A stretch of 59,827 nucleotides of DNA from Acinetobacter bereziniae LMG 1003 = CIP 70.12 (GCF_000368925.1 NZ_KB849755.1:1604174-1664000), one strand, 5' to 3'; counted from the first letter of the stretch, positions 36,119 through 45,507 are shown. Translations and numbers: made by a program. The notes: generated from the sequence alone by a model not told the origin.

Positions 36119-37522
36119 CTAACAGAATTTTAAAGAACCGTAACAGTTTGGGGTGAAATCCTGTTTTGCTAATTGTAAATTATTTAATGTCATATTAGGT
36201 CTAGTTGCATCTTTTAAATCGACTTCTTTTAAAGGAATCGTACTACCAAAAAGACAATTTTCTAGTGCTAGCCCCCCACATTGTACTGGTTTATCTTGCA
36301 AATAATCACTTACTTGATTCATCACTTCATTTAAAGTAGCTTTAGGAATATCTACCTGATCAGTTGGATCAATTTTTCCAATATCAATTGGATTAGAAAA
36401 CTCCAACCACCAACCTTTTGAAGCCGTAGATTTATTTCCTGGCCATTGTATATCTTGTCCCTGTAATGATAATGATGCAGGAGTTCCGTTTAAGCTTGCT
36501 TTATGAAAATACCCTAAATCTTCATTAATAGTCACATCTACATTCAAGTTTTTAATTGTACCACTAGTTTCTTTGTCCAAATTAATAAAACCAAGCGCTC
36601 TTGCAATAATATTGCCACTTAAATCAATATCCCGTACCAAAGCACTAGCCTTCAAAGTTGCGCTGTTAATACGTTTTCCAGTAATCTCTTGCTCTAATAA
36701 AGACAAATCGCCTTTTAGAATATTACTCCCAGTCGCTTTATCACGTAAATTTAAATTATATGCAGTTGTGGTAAAACCGACAGGAAATATAAAAGCAGCA
36801 CAACAAGCTTGTCCATTAATTGCATTATAACCATCGGATTGTATTAATTGCCTTCTAGCAGCCTCACCTGATACCAAACTTGTGCCAAAACCGTTTACTA
36901 AAGCAGTTCCTGTAGTTGCGGCAACTTTCATATAACCACTTAAAGAATTAATACCATTTCTGGCACTGCTATTTTCTTGACCAAATGTCAATAATCCGAT
37001 GGCTTTTTCTGAGCTTAAATTAATCCCCACAACTTCACGCGTCGAAGCACTATTAGGGTTTTTAACTGCGAACTGCATAAAGGGATTTGTTAAGACAGCA
37101 CTTGATCCTACACGTGCAGCTCGATCAGCTGTACTACCTGTATTTGAGCTTGCAGAATTCCCTAAACCACTTAGGCTTAAATTATCAATATCAATATCAC
37201 AGTTACCCGCACCATTAGCCCCACCACACCCCAATTGCAGTTTCTTTATATTGGCATTTAATTCTAACTCAGCCTCTAAACCTAATTTATAAAAACCAAT
37301 ATTTTTTGCCCCTATTATATTTCCAGCACCATCTTTACGCTTCGCTTCAAGATTAGTTGCATCAGTGGGTGCAATATAAGTCAAGCTCATCAATGCTTGT
37401 CCAGTAGTTTCAGAGAGCTGTTCATCTGACATACTTTGCAAATGAGTAAAGTCAGCATGAGTGGTCGCCATACCAAGAGACAGAAATGTCAAACATAAGA
37501 TTTTTATTTTAAACATGAACAT
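36119..37522 (-). CDS. Tandem TGQ paralogue 1, 467 residues
   Basis: A signal peptide (to Thr-Thr-His-Ala-Asp) precedes Leu-Gln-Ser-Met-Ser-Asp-Glu-Gln-Leu-Ser-Glu-Thr-Thr-Gly-Gln-Ala-Leu-Met-Ser-Leu. Then follow family blocks shared with the next three genes: Ile-Gly-Phe-Tyr-Lys-Leu-Gly-Leu-Glu-Ala-Glu-Leu-Glu-Leu-Asn-Ala-Asn-Ile-Lys-Lys (about residue 75), Leu-Gln-Leu-Gly-Cys-Gly-Gly with Cys-Asp-Ile-Asp-Ile, Asn-Pro-Phe-x-x-Phe-Ala, Ser-Ala-Ser-x-Arg-Glu-Val-Val-Gly, and near the end Lys-Gly-Trp-Trp-Leu. It terminates Asn-Cys-Tyr-Gly-Ser-Leu-Lys-Phe-Cys. It has an internal Ala-Cys-Cys-Ala that the siblings lack. TAAGGA lies upstream of the start, as in two siblings. Function unknown. Confidence 0.85.
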   Translation of the reverse strand: MFMFKIKILCLTFLSLGMATTHADFTHLQSMSDEQLSETTGQALMSLTYIAPTDATNLEAKRKDGAGNIIGAKNIGFYKLGLEAELELNANIKKLQLGCGGANGAGNCDIDIDNLSLSGLGNSASSNTGSTADRAARVGSSAVLTNPFMQFAVKNPNSASTREVVGINLSSEKAIGLLTFGQENSSARNGINSLSGYMKVAATTGTALVNGFGTSLVSGEAARRQLIQSDGYNAINGQACCAAFIFPVGFTTTAYNLNLRDKATGSNILKGDLSLLEQEITGKRINSATLKASALVRDIDLSGNIIARALGFINLDKETSGTIKNLNVDVTINEDLGYFHKASLNGTPASLSLQGQDIQWPGNKSTASKGWWLEFSNPIDIGKIDPTDQVDIPKATLNEVMNQVSDYLQDKPVQCGGLALENCLFGSTIPLKEVDLKDATRPNMTLNNLQLAKQDFTPNCYGSLKFC

Positions 37523-38446
37523 CTCCTTATCCTTAGATTATGCTCAGAATTGTCACACTCTATTTTTTAATTAGCCAAGTTTTATTTAAGAAAAACTTTA
37601 TAAATTTAAATCCCTTAGCACATTAAAAAGTTTTTTAGTTTTCAATTGAAAATCACATTTTGTGTAAATTATCACAATTATTTAAAATTAAGCTATATTT
37701 CCGACAAAATGCTAATGCTTTTAAAATAAGCTTCCCACATGTAAACAACAATTAAAACCAAGAAAAAATTATTTCTTATCAATATAAAACAAAAGTTTAA
37801 AGTTAAAACCTTAAATAAAATGATTTAATCTATACATTAAACACTCTAAAGAATTATGACTTACTCAATTTTTCAGCAAAATACATGATTTTTTATATTA
37901 TCTTTACAATAATATTTTTATAAAGTTCTCAATTAAATTATCATTTAGTCTTAAAATTCACTTCACTCTAGCAACATGAAGGGTAAGAAAGAACTTTTTC
38001 AATTTCACTATGATTCAATTTTCACTTTTTATTGATTTTCAAAAATTCAAATAAAAACTTAATACTTATAAGAATATTTAACCAAGGCATGCACCTACCT
38101 ACTCTGTATTTTATTCATATCAACATAAGCTATTAAACATTGGAAGATTTGATAAAGCCAAAATTAGAAATTTAATAATCAAAAATAGTTTTTCTTATTA
38201 TGGATAAATACAGGAATATTAGATCAAAAATATCAAATAAAATTCTTAGTTTTTAAAATCACAACATACTTTTATATTTGATATACCACCTATAAAATGA
38301 TAAAAATCAATGACAAAAATTTAAAGATCAAAATATATTTTGACCTGTTTAGTTATCTAAGCTCAATTCATAAAAGAAAGTTAAACAACATGATAGAGAC
38401 CTATGGATCTATTCAATTATCTTTATAAATGCGTATCCACAGAAGC
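37523..38446. other. Long AT-rich spacer upstream of tandem paralogue 1
   Basis: This stretch of more than 900 very AT-rich bases holds no ORF of note, RNA gene or recognisable repeat. The first 50 bases next to the gene contain a leader resembling those of the two next paralogues (TAAGGA and a preceding GAACAT-like block). The size and composition suggest silencing by an H-NS-type protein or a large regulatory region (inference). Confidence 0.45.
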
Positions 38447-39901
38447 TTAGCAAAATTTTAGTGAACCATAGCAATTTGGTACAAAATCTTGCCCCTTTAG
38501 CCTTAAATTTGAAAGATTCATCTGTAAAGGAGAAACTCCAGACAAATTTACATTTCCTAGATTCGCACTGATTCCATTACCAATTAAAACACCTAATAGA
38601 TCAGAGGTCGTTGCAGGGTTTGATTGTAAGTAGCTCCCTGCCTTTTGCGCAAATTGCCCTAGAAGTGGCTCAATGGATAATCTATCTGTAGGCTCTACCA
38701 CACCAATTGAAACTGGATCTTGCAATGCTAACCACCAACCGCGCTCAGCCAAGTTTGCACTTTCAGAACCTGGCCATAGTATTTTTATTTGTTGCAAACT
38801 CAATGAAACAGGCGAATCAATTTTTAGATTATGTATAAAACCTAAGCTTTCAGAAAAGTTAACTTTAGCCTTAGCACCGCTCACAGTTCCAGACATACGA
38901 ATATTTGAAAATTGACGCCCATTCCATGCGATTATACAGGTCGGAAGGAATGTTAAATTTTGACAACCTGTTACAGCAGCATTTACTGGTGAACCAGCGG
39001 TATAAACAGCTGTTGTTGTACCAAAGATATTACTTTCTACCCTACCTGCTGGTGGAAAATTTGCACCAGTTCCTAAATTAATTGTTGGGATACTCACTTC
39101 TGCTGAAAGTTCTGCCGATGTTTTACGATTCCCCACAACTATTAATTGTTGAGTTTCAAAAGGTAATTTATTCATTTCTGGTATACTAAATCCTCCCCCA
39201 TTTGTAATAAAACTAGCATTAGCTAATCCTAACGCTACAAGATTTCCTTTTATTTGATATTTGGATAAATCCATGTATTGTGCTGCTGTATTTGCATATC
39301 CTTTGACTTTACTTTGTTCAGCCACTGAATCACCTATTCCCGACTGAACTTTCATATAACCACTTAAACTATTTATTCCATTTGCTTGATTAGAATTTTC
39401 CAGCCCAGCTGTTAATAACCCAACAGCCCTTTCAGCACTTAAACGTAAACCAACAATTTCTCTTTGTGATGCAGATTGTGGATTTTTTATAGCAAACTCA
39501 ATAAACGGGTTAGTTAATTTAGCACTTGAAGAAGTTCTACCTATCCGAGTATCGGCTATACCACTCAAACTTAGGTTATCAATATCAATATCGCATCCAC
39601 CTGCACCATTTACGCCACCACAACCCAATTGGAGTTTTTTAATGTTTGCATTAAGCTCTAGTTCAGCCTCTAAACCTAATTTATAAAATCCAATATTTTT
39701 ATCTCCGCCCAACCTTTTTGATTCAAGATTAGTGACATCAGTAGGTCCTATATAAGATAAACTCATGAGTGCTTGTCCTGTTGTTTCAGCCAATTGTGCA
39801 TCAGACATATGCTGCAGCGTCGTAGACTCTGCATATACAGCAGGCATGCTAAAAACACTTAAAGAAAAAAACGTGATGTACAAAGGCTTAAACGTGAACA
39901 T
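38447..39901 (-). CDS. Tandem TGQ paralogue 2, 484 residues
   Basis: It has the same architecture as paralogue 1. Signal peptide to Val-Tyr-Ala-Glu; Leu-Gln-His-Met-Ser-Asp-Ala-Gln-Leu-Ala-Glu-Thr-Thr-Gly-Gln-Ala-Leu-Met-Ser-Leu; near-identical Phe-Tyr-Lys-Leu-Gly-Leu-Glu-Ala-Glu-Leu-Glu-Leu block; Gly-Cys-Gly-Gly-Val-Asn-Gly-Ala-Gly-Gly-Cys-Asp-Ile-Asp-Ile; Arg-Glu-Ile-Val-Gly; a variable centre (residues about 200-330) with one Cys pair (Thr-Gly-Cys-Gln, Thr-Cys-Ile-Ile); Gly-Trp-Trp-Leu-Ala-Leu; and the same final nine residues Asn-Cys-Tyr-Gly-Ser-Leu-Lys-Phe-Cys. The ribosome site AAGGA is 7 bases from the ATG. The conserved ends and variable centre are the main feature. Confidence 0.85.
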   Translation of the reverse strand: MFTFKPLYITFFSLSVFSMPAVYAESTTLQHMSDAQLAETTGQALMSLSYIGPTDVTNLESKRLGGDKNIGFYKLGLEAELELNANIKKLQLGCGGVNGAGGCDIDIDNLSLSGIADTRIGRTSSSAKLTNPFIEFAIKNPQSASQREIVGLRLSAERAVGLLTAGLENSNQANGINSLSGYMKVQSGIGDSVAEQSKVKGYANTAAQYMDLSKYQIKGNLVALGLANASFITNGGGFSIPEMNKLPFETQQLIVVGNRKTSAELSAEVSIPTINLGTGANFPPAGRVESNIFGTTTAVYTAGSPVNAAVTGCQNLTFLPTCIIAWNGRQFSNIRMSGTVSGAKAKVNFSESLGFIHNLKIDSPVSLSLQQIKILWPGSESANLAERGWWLALQDPVSIGVVEPTDRLSIEPLLGQFAQKAGSYLQSNPATTSDLLGVLIGNGISANLGNVNLSGVSPLQMNLSNLRLKGQDFVPNCYGSLKFC

Positions 39902-40471
39902 TTCTTCATCCTTAAACTATGTTCAAAACTTCTTGAGCCCTTTTTTTATTTAAAGCAAAACCTAATCTTAAAAATTAATAAAATTAAACTTTTAGCTTAG
40001 AAATGTATATGCAGAGCTATATTGTTTATTAGCGTTATTATAACAATTATTTAATTAATCTTAACAAAATAACAAAAATGTAATTTAAAAATAGGGAAAT
40101 AATTTAAATTTAATTGATTTTAAAAAGCGCATAATCCCATCAACCATGAGAAAATTAAATTAAAAATCAATAATAAACACAAAATACTTAAACTTAACAG
40201 TAATCCTTTCAAATTACACTCATTTTAAATTTATTCTATATATTTACTTAACTTTAAAAGAGTTAAAACTGGTAAAGCACTTCCAAACACCCTGGATACG
40301 GTGTAATTCTGAACAGTTTTACTGCACAAAATATAAGTCGTTAATTTTAGTTATTTTACGCCCACCATAAATTAAATAATATTAAAATCAATAACTTATA
40401 AAAAATAAAAAACACAAATCATCACCTTAAAGTCATAACACAACAGTTAAGCTATTGTTGCTAAAATTAAT
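39902..40471. other. AT-rich spacer upstream of tandem paralogue 2
   Basis: About 570 AT-rich bases with no gene. The gene-proximal leader (GTTCAAAACTT on plus, TAAGGA site) is related to those of paralogues 1 and 3. I see no terminator with a clear stem between paralogues 3 and 2, although the spacer is long enough for independent transcription. Confidence 0.4.
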
Positions 40472-41935
40472 TTAACAAAATTTTAATGAGCCATAGCAAT
40501 TCGGCGTCAAATTTTGATTTGCTAACTGCAGATTGGCTAAGGTCAGTTTTACTGGATTAGCAAGCGTTGCATTATTCAAGTCAACCACGATTGGTTTAGG
40601 CGTTGTCAATGTTAGACCAACAATTGCACCAATAGCAGCACCTGCAGGAACCTTTACCCTATTTTCTTCTTTTAATAATTCTGTAGTCATTAAACCAGCT
40701 ACCTGCGGTAACACATTTGTAATATCTACTTCTTGAGTTGCTTTTAAATAACCTAATTGCACTGGTTCTGCGAAAGACATCCACCATCCTTTTTTTGCAA
40801 CATCACTGTTAAACATCTCTGCAATTGTTTTACCAGTCATATCATTTGAATCTACATAATTTCCAGGCCAAAGTATGGCTTGCTGTTGTAAACTTAGATA
40901 TCCACCAGAACCTGTGAGCGGTATATTATGAAACATGCTTAATGCTTGATTAAAAGTAATATCCATATTTAAATTTTGTACAGCCGATCCATTTGCCAAT
41001 TTAATTTTAGACTGTGAAGCACAAAATATAAAAACACATATCGAAGGGAAATTAACTTTGAGTTGATTCAGTGGACCACTATCCAATGCGATTGAATCAA
41101 TTTTTGTTGAAATTCCCTTAACACTTGCATTATCCAATCGACTTCCATTAACCTGAAACTCAGGTATTGAAAATGCTGCTTTCAATGAAGGGAGAGTAAT
41201 GCCCTGAGTATCTGGGCTATTGGGTTGCGAAGTAAATGTTCTGTTACTTCCCAATGCACTGAGCAAACCTTGAATCTGATGATTTGCCTGATTCCCGAAC
41301 ACAGTTGCTTTTGTCGAAGCTTCACCTGAAGTTGCTGCAATACGCATAAAACCACTCAGTGACTGAATCCCATCTGTGGAAGTTGGAGTAATTCCATTGA
41401 TTAAACCTGCAGTCAGAAGTCCTGTAATTTTTTCCGCACTAAAACGTAAACCAACTATTTCACGAGTCGATGCTGAATTTGAGTTTTTTACAGCAAACTC
41501 CATAAATGGATTAGTCAATTGAGCACTTGTAGAAGCTCGACCAGCTGCCCCAAAATCTGGAGGGTTACCACTTGATGGATTATAATTTGCTGGTAATCCG
41601 CTGAGTGAAAGATTCTTTATATCTATATCGCATTGTCCTGCGCCATTTATTCCACCACAACCGAGTTGCAAATTTCTGATATTTGCATTTAAATCCATAT
41701 CAACTTCAAGCCCAAGCTTGTAAAACCCAATATTGGAACCACTACTATATTTATTCATCAGATTGGTTGAGTCGTTTGGTGCTATATAAGACAAACTCAT
41801 CAATGCCTGCCCCGTTGTCTCACCCAACTGCTCATCAGTCAAACGGTATAAAGACAAAGATTCGGCATATAAAATAGATGTACTAAAAACACTGAAAGAA
41901 AAAAGAGTAAAGTACAAAGGCTTAAACGTGAACAT
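40472..41935 (-). CDS. Tandem TGQ paralogue 3, 487 residues
   Basis: Signal peptide to Leu-Tyr-Ala-Glu, then Leu-Tyr-Arg-Leu-Thr-Asp-Glu-Gln-Leu-Gly-Glu-Thr-Thr-Gly-Gln-Ala-Leu-Met-Ser-Leu-Ser. The conserved blocks follow: Phe-Tyr-Lys-Leu-Gly-Leu-Glu-Val-Asp-Met-Asp-Leu-Asn-Ala-Asn-Ile, Leu-Gln-Leu-Gly-Cys-Gly-Gly, Cys-Asp-Ile-Asp-Ile, Asn-Pro-Phe-Met-Glu-Phe-Ala, Ser-Ala-Ser-Thr-Arg-Glu-Ile-Val-Gly, Gly-Trp-Trp-Met-Ser. The end is again Asn-Cys-Tyr-Gly-Ser-Leu-Lys-Phe-Cys. A central Cys pair (Ser-Ile-Cys-Val-Phe, Phe-Cys-Ala) falls in the variable part. The first ten residues match paralogue 2 almost exactly, pointing to these two as the closest pair. Confidence 0.85.
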   Translation of the reverse strand: MFTFKPLYFTLFSFSVFSTSILYAESLSLYRLTDEQLGETTGQALMSLSYIAPNDSTNLMNKYSSGSNIGFYKLGLEVDMDLNANIRNLQLGCGGINGAGQCDIDIKNLSLSGLPANYNPSSGNPPDFGAAGRASTSAQLTNPFMEFAVKNSNSASTREIVGLRFSAEKITGLLTAGLINGITPTSTDGIQSLSGFMRIAATSGEASTKATVFGNQANHQIQGLLSALGSNRTFTSQPNSPDTQGITLPSLKAAFSIPEFQVNGSRLDNASVKGISTKIDSIALDSGPLNQLKVNFPSICVFIFCASQSKIKLANGSAVQNLNMDITFNQALSMFHNIPLTGSGGYLSLQQQAILWPGNYVDSNDMTGKTIAEMFNSDVAKKGWWMSFAEPVQLGYLKATQEVDITNVLPQVAGLMTTELLKEENRVKVPAGAAIGAIVGLTLTTPKPIVVDLNNATLANPVKLTLANLQLANQNLTPNCYGSLKFC

Positions 41936-42512
41936 TTTCTGTCCTTAGATGATGTCCAAAATTATTCAGCTCTAACTTTTTAATAATTCAGTATCTTTTT
42001 TAATTAAAATCAATATTTCGATCTCATTAAAATTGATTTAACTCAGAGCTCTGCTAATTAATTTAAGCTATCATAATTTTATTTAGTAAATCTTAAGAAT
42101 TAAAAAAATGTAATTTTTTTGAAAGCCTGTAGACATTGATTATTTAAGATATAAATTCTTATCGTAAAACAAAGAACTTTTTTAAGTTATTAACAATTAA
42201 ATCTAATAAAAACAGCATTTATTTTATTTATTATTTTCATAAAAATATCACTAAACAGTATCAAAAACAAACTCTAAATTCATATCTTAGTGATTTACTA
42301 TAATAAAAAATATTTATTATTTTGTCTAAACACTGTAGCCATTATACTGAACAAAACTCTCTTAAAAATGACAATAAAAAACGCTATAAATTTAGTCAAT
42401 TCAAATTTTATTATCTAAATGATCCTAAAGGCATCAGTAGACATTTAATTTTTTAAACTTTCTAAAAATTAGAAGAATACACTCCCCTAAACAAATTTAG
42501 AGGAGCCTGCTG
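41936..42512. other. AT-rich spacer upstream of tandem paralogue 3
   Basis: About 580 AT-rich bases without a gene. The start-proximal 50 bases resemble the leaders of paralogues 1 and 2 (TAAGGA, then a GGACAT/GAACAT block). Nothing else is recognisable. Confidence 0.4.
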
Positions 42513-43859
42513 TTAACAGAATGTCATATTTCCATAACAATTACGATATGGCTGTTCCAATAATGTAATATTCCCATCTCTCGCATTTGAACTAGACGCA
42601 ATATTACTGACGAGACTACTTACTTTATCTGAAATATTGAGTGTAAAAGCATCCTGAAGATACATACTCCAACCTTTACTCACAGCCGCGGCATAATCTG
42701 GATATTGTAAATTCTGTCCAGATAAGGCTATACCAAAAGTATTAGAATTCACATCTATTTGATGCACATTACTTAAGTTATAAGGCATTTGATAAGTACT
42801 TAAGCCAGAAACTGTGGTACCTAAACCTGTCGCCAACTGTTGTTTAATGTAGTCAGAGATCCCTCCTCTTAATACCGGTAAAAGTGCATTACCAATATTA
42901 GCACCAAAAGATCCAGAGCAAATACCAATAATCCTTACACAGGAGTTGCTCGTATTTAATTCGAGTGCAGAAGTTGTTGAAGTACCATTCATGATATCAT
43001 CGACCACTGCACTTAAATCTAAACCTTGTATTTTCGCCTGAGTTACACGATTTCCAATAACAGAAACCGCTAGACCATTTCGACTCACAGTTGAATAGTT
43101 TGCAGTAATTTCACTATATTTTACTGAAGCCAAACCTATATTTAATATTGTTGCATCATCCAATCCTAAAAAGGCACTCGGTGTCGATATTGCATTTGTA
43201 TTCCATGTATTTGATCTTACAGGTGAAACATTCGTTTCACCTTGCATTGTGAGATTTGCTTTTCCAGTAAAATAACCACTAAATGTGTTTAGACTACCAA
43301 TCGATAACGGTCCTTCAGCCTTTTCAGCGCCAATACGAATGCCAACCACTTCTCGTGTTGAGGCACTGTTGGGATTTTTAATTGCAAATTGAAAATATGG
43401 ATTTGTTAAAACAAAATCCTTCATATTTACCTGATTACTGATCGAGTTATTACTATCAAGACCAGCGGGTTGCTTAGGATTTGTTGTTGCAGTTGTAATA
43501 CAATAGCCTGATGCCCCTACAATACAACCAAAAGAGACATTATCTAAATCCAAGTCACAAGAACCACTTCCGTTGCTGCCTCCACATCCTAATTGAAGCT
43601 TTTTTATGTTCGCATTTAATTCAACTGTTGCTTCAAGACCTAATTTATAAAAGCCAACACTACTATCACCTCCAGCACGACGAGCCTCTAAATTTGTTGT
43701 ATCTGTAGGTGCTAAATAACTCAGACTCATCAACGCCTGACCGGTCGTTTCTGACAATTGTTGATCTGAAAGTGGCTGTAGAGTTGCTGCATTACTTGAA
43801 CTCATGGTTAAGCCACTGAATGCAAATAATACAACATTTAGAAATTTAAACTGGGACAT
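42513..43859 (-). CDS. Tandem TGQ paralogue 4, 448 residues
   Basis: This is the most diverged of the four. Signal peptide to Ser-Ser-Asn-Ala, then Leu-Gln-Pro-Leu-Ser-Asp-Gln-Gln-Leu-Ser-Glu-Thr-Thr-Gly-Gln-Ala-Leu-Met-Ser-Leu. The Phe-Tyr-Lys-Leu-Gly-Leu-Glu-Ala and Leu-Gln-Leu-Gly-Cys-Gly-Gly blocks are kept, but Cys-Asp-Leu-Asp-Leu is followed by an insertion with another Cys pair (Phe-Gly-Cys-Ile, Gly-Tyr-Cys-Ile). The end is Arg-Asn-Cys-Tyr-Gly-Asn-Met-Thr-Phe-Cys, preserving the Cys spacing with three changes. The leader also differs from the other three. It is the first of the cluster in the direction of transcription. Confidence 0.85.
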   Translation of the reverse strand: MSQFKFLNVVLFAFSGLTMSSSNAATLQPLSDQQLSETTGQALMSLSYLAPTDTTNLEARRAGGDSSVGFYKLGLEATVELNANIKKLQLGCGGSNGSGSCDLDLDNVSFGCIVGASGYCITTATTNPKQPAGLDSNNSISNQVNMKDFVLTNPYFQFAIKNPNSASTREVVGIRIGAEKAEGPLSIGSLNTFSGYFTGKANLTMQGETNVSPVRSNTWNTNAISTPSAFLGLDDATILNIGLASVKYSEITANYSTVSRNGLAVSVIGNRVTQAKIQGLDLSAVVDDIMNGTSTTSALELNTSNSCVRIIGICSGSFGANIGNALLPVLRGGISDYIKQQLATGLGTTVSGLSTYQMPYNLSNVHQIDVNSNTFGIALSGQNLQYPDYAAAVSKGWSMYLQDAFTLNISDKVSSLVSNIASSSNARDGNITLLEQPYRNCYGNMTFC

Positions 43860-44168
43860 AGCGCTTCCATCCTGAGCAAAGCTTGACCTTATTTGTTATT
43901 ACTACGCTAAATAATCATTCAAATCCGATATGAATAACACAATATAAATCACATTATATTTAGCATATATTTAATGATTTCATTTGTAGCACAGATCAAA
44001 GTTTATACCGAGAAAATATTTGTATATTCCGATAAAAATCATTACTTTAAAATAATTTAATAGACATTTAAATTATTCTTAACTTTATATTTTAATTATT
44101 AAAAATCGAAGATTTAAATAAAATTATATATCACATTACATTTATTATATTGATCATTTTAAACATAA
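43860..44168. other. AT-rich spacer between dcd and the TGQ cluster
   Basis: About 310 AT-rich bases with no gene. The promoter of paralogue 4 should lie here, downstream of the dcd terminator. Confidence 0.4.
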
Positions 44169-44195
44169 AAAAAGCAAGTATTTCACTTGCTTTTT
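44169..44195 (-). terminator. Terminator of dcd
   Basis: The 11-bp arms AAAAAGCAAGT and ACTTGCTTTTT enclose a 5-base loop directly after the dcd stop codon on the minus strand. Confidence 0.88.
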
Positions 44196-44209
44196 AAACT
44201 GATTCTCTT

Positions 44210-44779
44210 TTAGGTCTTAGGTAAAGTGACCCCTGTTTGACCTTGGTATTTACCACCACGGTCTTTATAAGATGTTTCACAAACTTCATCCGATTCGAAG
44301 AATAACATCTGAGCAACACCTTCACCTGCATAAATACGAGCTGGTAAATTGGTTGTATTGGAAAATTCTAATGTCACATGACCTTCCCACTCAGGTTCAA
44401 GTGGTGTGACGTTGACAATAATCCCACAGCGAGCGTAAGTTGATTTTCCTAAACAAACAGTTAAAACATTGCGAGGAATTCGGAAATATTCGACTGTACG
44501 TGCTAAAGCAAAAGAGTTTGGTGGAATAATACAAACATCAGATTCAATATCGATAAAACTACGATCATCGAAATTTTTAGGGTCTACAATTGCAGAATGT
44601 ACATTTGTAAAGACTTTGAATTCACGCGCACAGCGGACATCATAACCATAGCTTGAAACGCCATAAGAAATTAGCTTCTCACCGTGTTCATCATAACGAA
44701 CTTGGTTTTCTGCATACGGTTCAATCATACCGTGTTTTTCGCTCATTTCGCGAATCCAACGATCAGACTTAATGGCCAT
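44210..44779 (-). CDS. dcd: dCTP deaminase
   Basis: The 189-residue enzyme converts dCTP to dUTP and ammonia, feeding dTMP synthesis. Family motifs are clear: Ile-x-Pro-Tyr, Ser-Tyr-Gly-x-Asp-Val-Arg-Cys near residue 43, Gly-Lys-Ser-Thr-Tyr-Ala-Arg-Cys-Gly-Ile (phosphate- and substrate-binding) near 115, and Leu-Glu-Pro-Glu-Trp-Glu-Gly-His-Val-Thr-Leu-Glu containing the catalytic Glu. Length is normal. It has its own terminator and no operon partner, lying 134 bases after the LysE-type gene on the same strand. Confidence 0.97.
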   Translation of the reverse strand: MAIKSDRWIREMSEKHGMIEPYAENQVRYDEHGEKLISYGVSSYGYDVRCAREFKVFTNVHSAIVDPKNFDDRSFIDIESDVCIIPPNSFALARTVEYFRIPRNVLTVCLGKSTYARCGIIVNVTPLEPEWEGHVTLEFSNTTNLPARIYAGEGVAQMLFFESDEVCETSYKDRGGKYQGQTGVTLPKT

Positions 44780-44913
44780 TTATTTCTATCCCAAAACTGT
44801 GCTGTTTACTGCGCTGTACTTTAACTGAAATTGCTTTTGAAAGGAATGTTTCTTGCGAAATAGCTTTGCTTCAGTCTGTAAGCAAAATCCACAGCCTTTC
44901 ACGAGGAACGACC

Positions 44914-45507
44914 TTATAAACTTAAAAGAGCAGAATAACTGAGTGGTACGGTGAAGCTGACTAAAACCAAAGAAGCTGTTCTTTGCATATTGCGTTGATT
45001 TAACCAAGTGACTTTATTACTACAGATCACTGAACCAATAAATGTCCAAAAGAATGCAATCGGGATAATCAACAATAAAAATACCAGCATATGAGAGGTA
45101 TAAGCTGAAGTGTTTTGCCAGACATAGGTTGGAAAAATTGCTGAAGCAAAAAGTAAGGCTTTAGGATTTAACAGCGTTGCTACAAATAGCTCCCGCGCAC
45201 GAATTGTTGCTTGACTAAAGTCTTCGTCTTGATTCGCTGTACGCCATAACTTTAAAGCTAGAAATAAGATATAACCAGCACTGAATAATTTCAGAATAAC
45301 GGGTACACTTGGGAACTGCTTAGATACAGTTCCAATGATTAATCCCCAAACAGTAATGGAGATAAAATATCCTAGCGCTTCTGCTGGAATTAAAGGGAGA
45401 GATTTTCGAATTCCAACTTGGATTCCAGAAGATGCTAAAAGCGTATTGGTTGGTCCTGGGGTTAAAAGAATCGTCACCACCAGACCGATAAAAAACCATG
45501 AAATCAT
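44914..45507 (-). CDS. LysE-type amino-acid exporter
   Basis: The 197-residue inner-membrane protein has about six hydrophobic segments and the LysE/RhtB start: a first membrane segment followed by Leu-Thr-Pro-Gly-Pro-Thr-Asn-Thr-Leu-Leu, a shortened form of the family signature, and Gly-Ile-Gln-Val-Gly-Ile-Arg-Lys-Ser. The central Asn-Pro-Lys-Ala-Leu-Leu-Phe is also characteristic. It probably exports an amino acid or related compound; substrate not predictable. The gene stands alone upstream of dcd. Confidence 0.88.
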   Translation of the reverse strand: MISWFFIGLVVTILLTPGPTNTLLASSGIQVGIRKSLPLIPAEALGYFISITVWGLIIGTVSKQFPSVPVILKLFSAGYILFLALKLWRTANQDEDFSQATIRARELFVATLLNPKALLFASAIFPTYVWQNTSAYTSHMLVFLLLIIPIAFFWTFIGSVICSNKVTWLNQRNMQRTASLVLVSFTVPLSYSALLSL

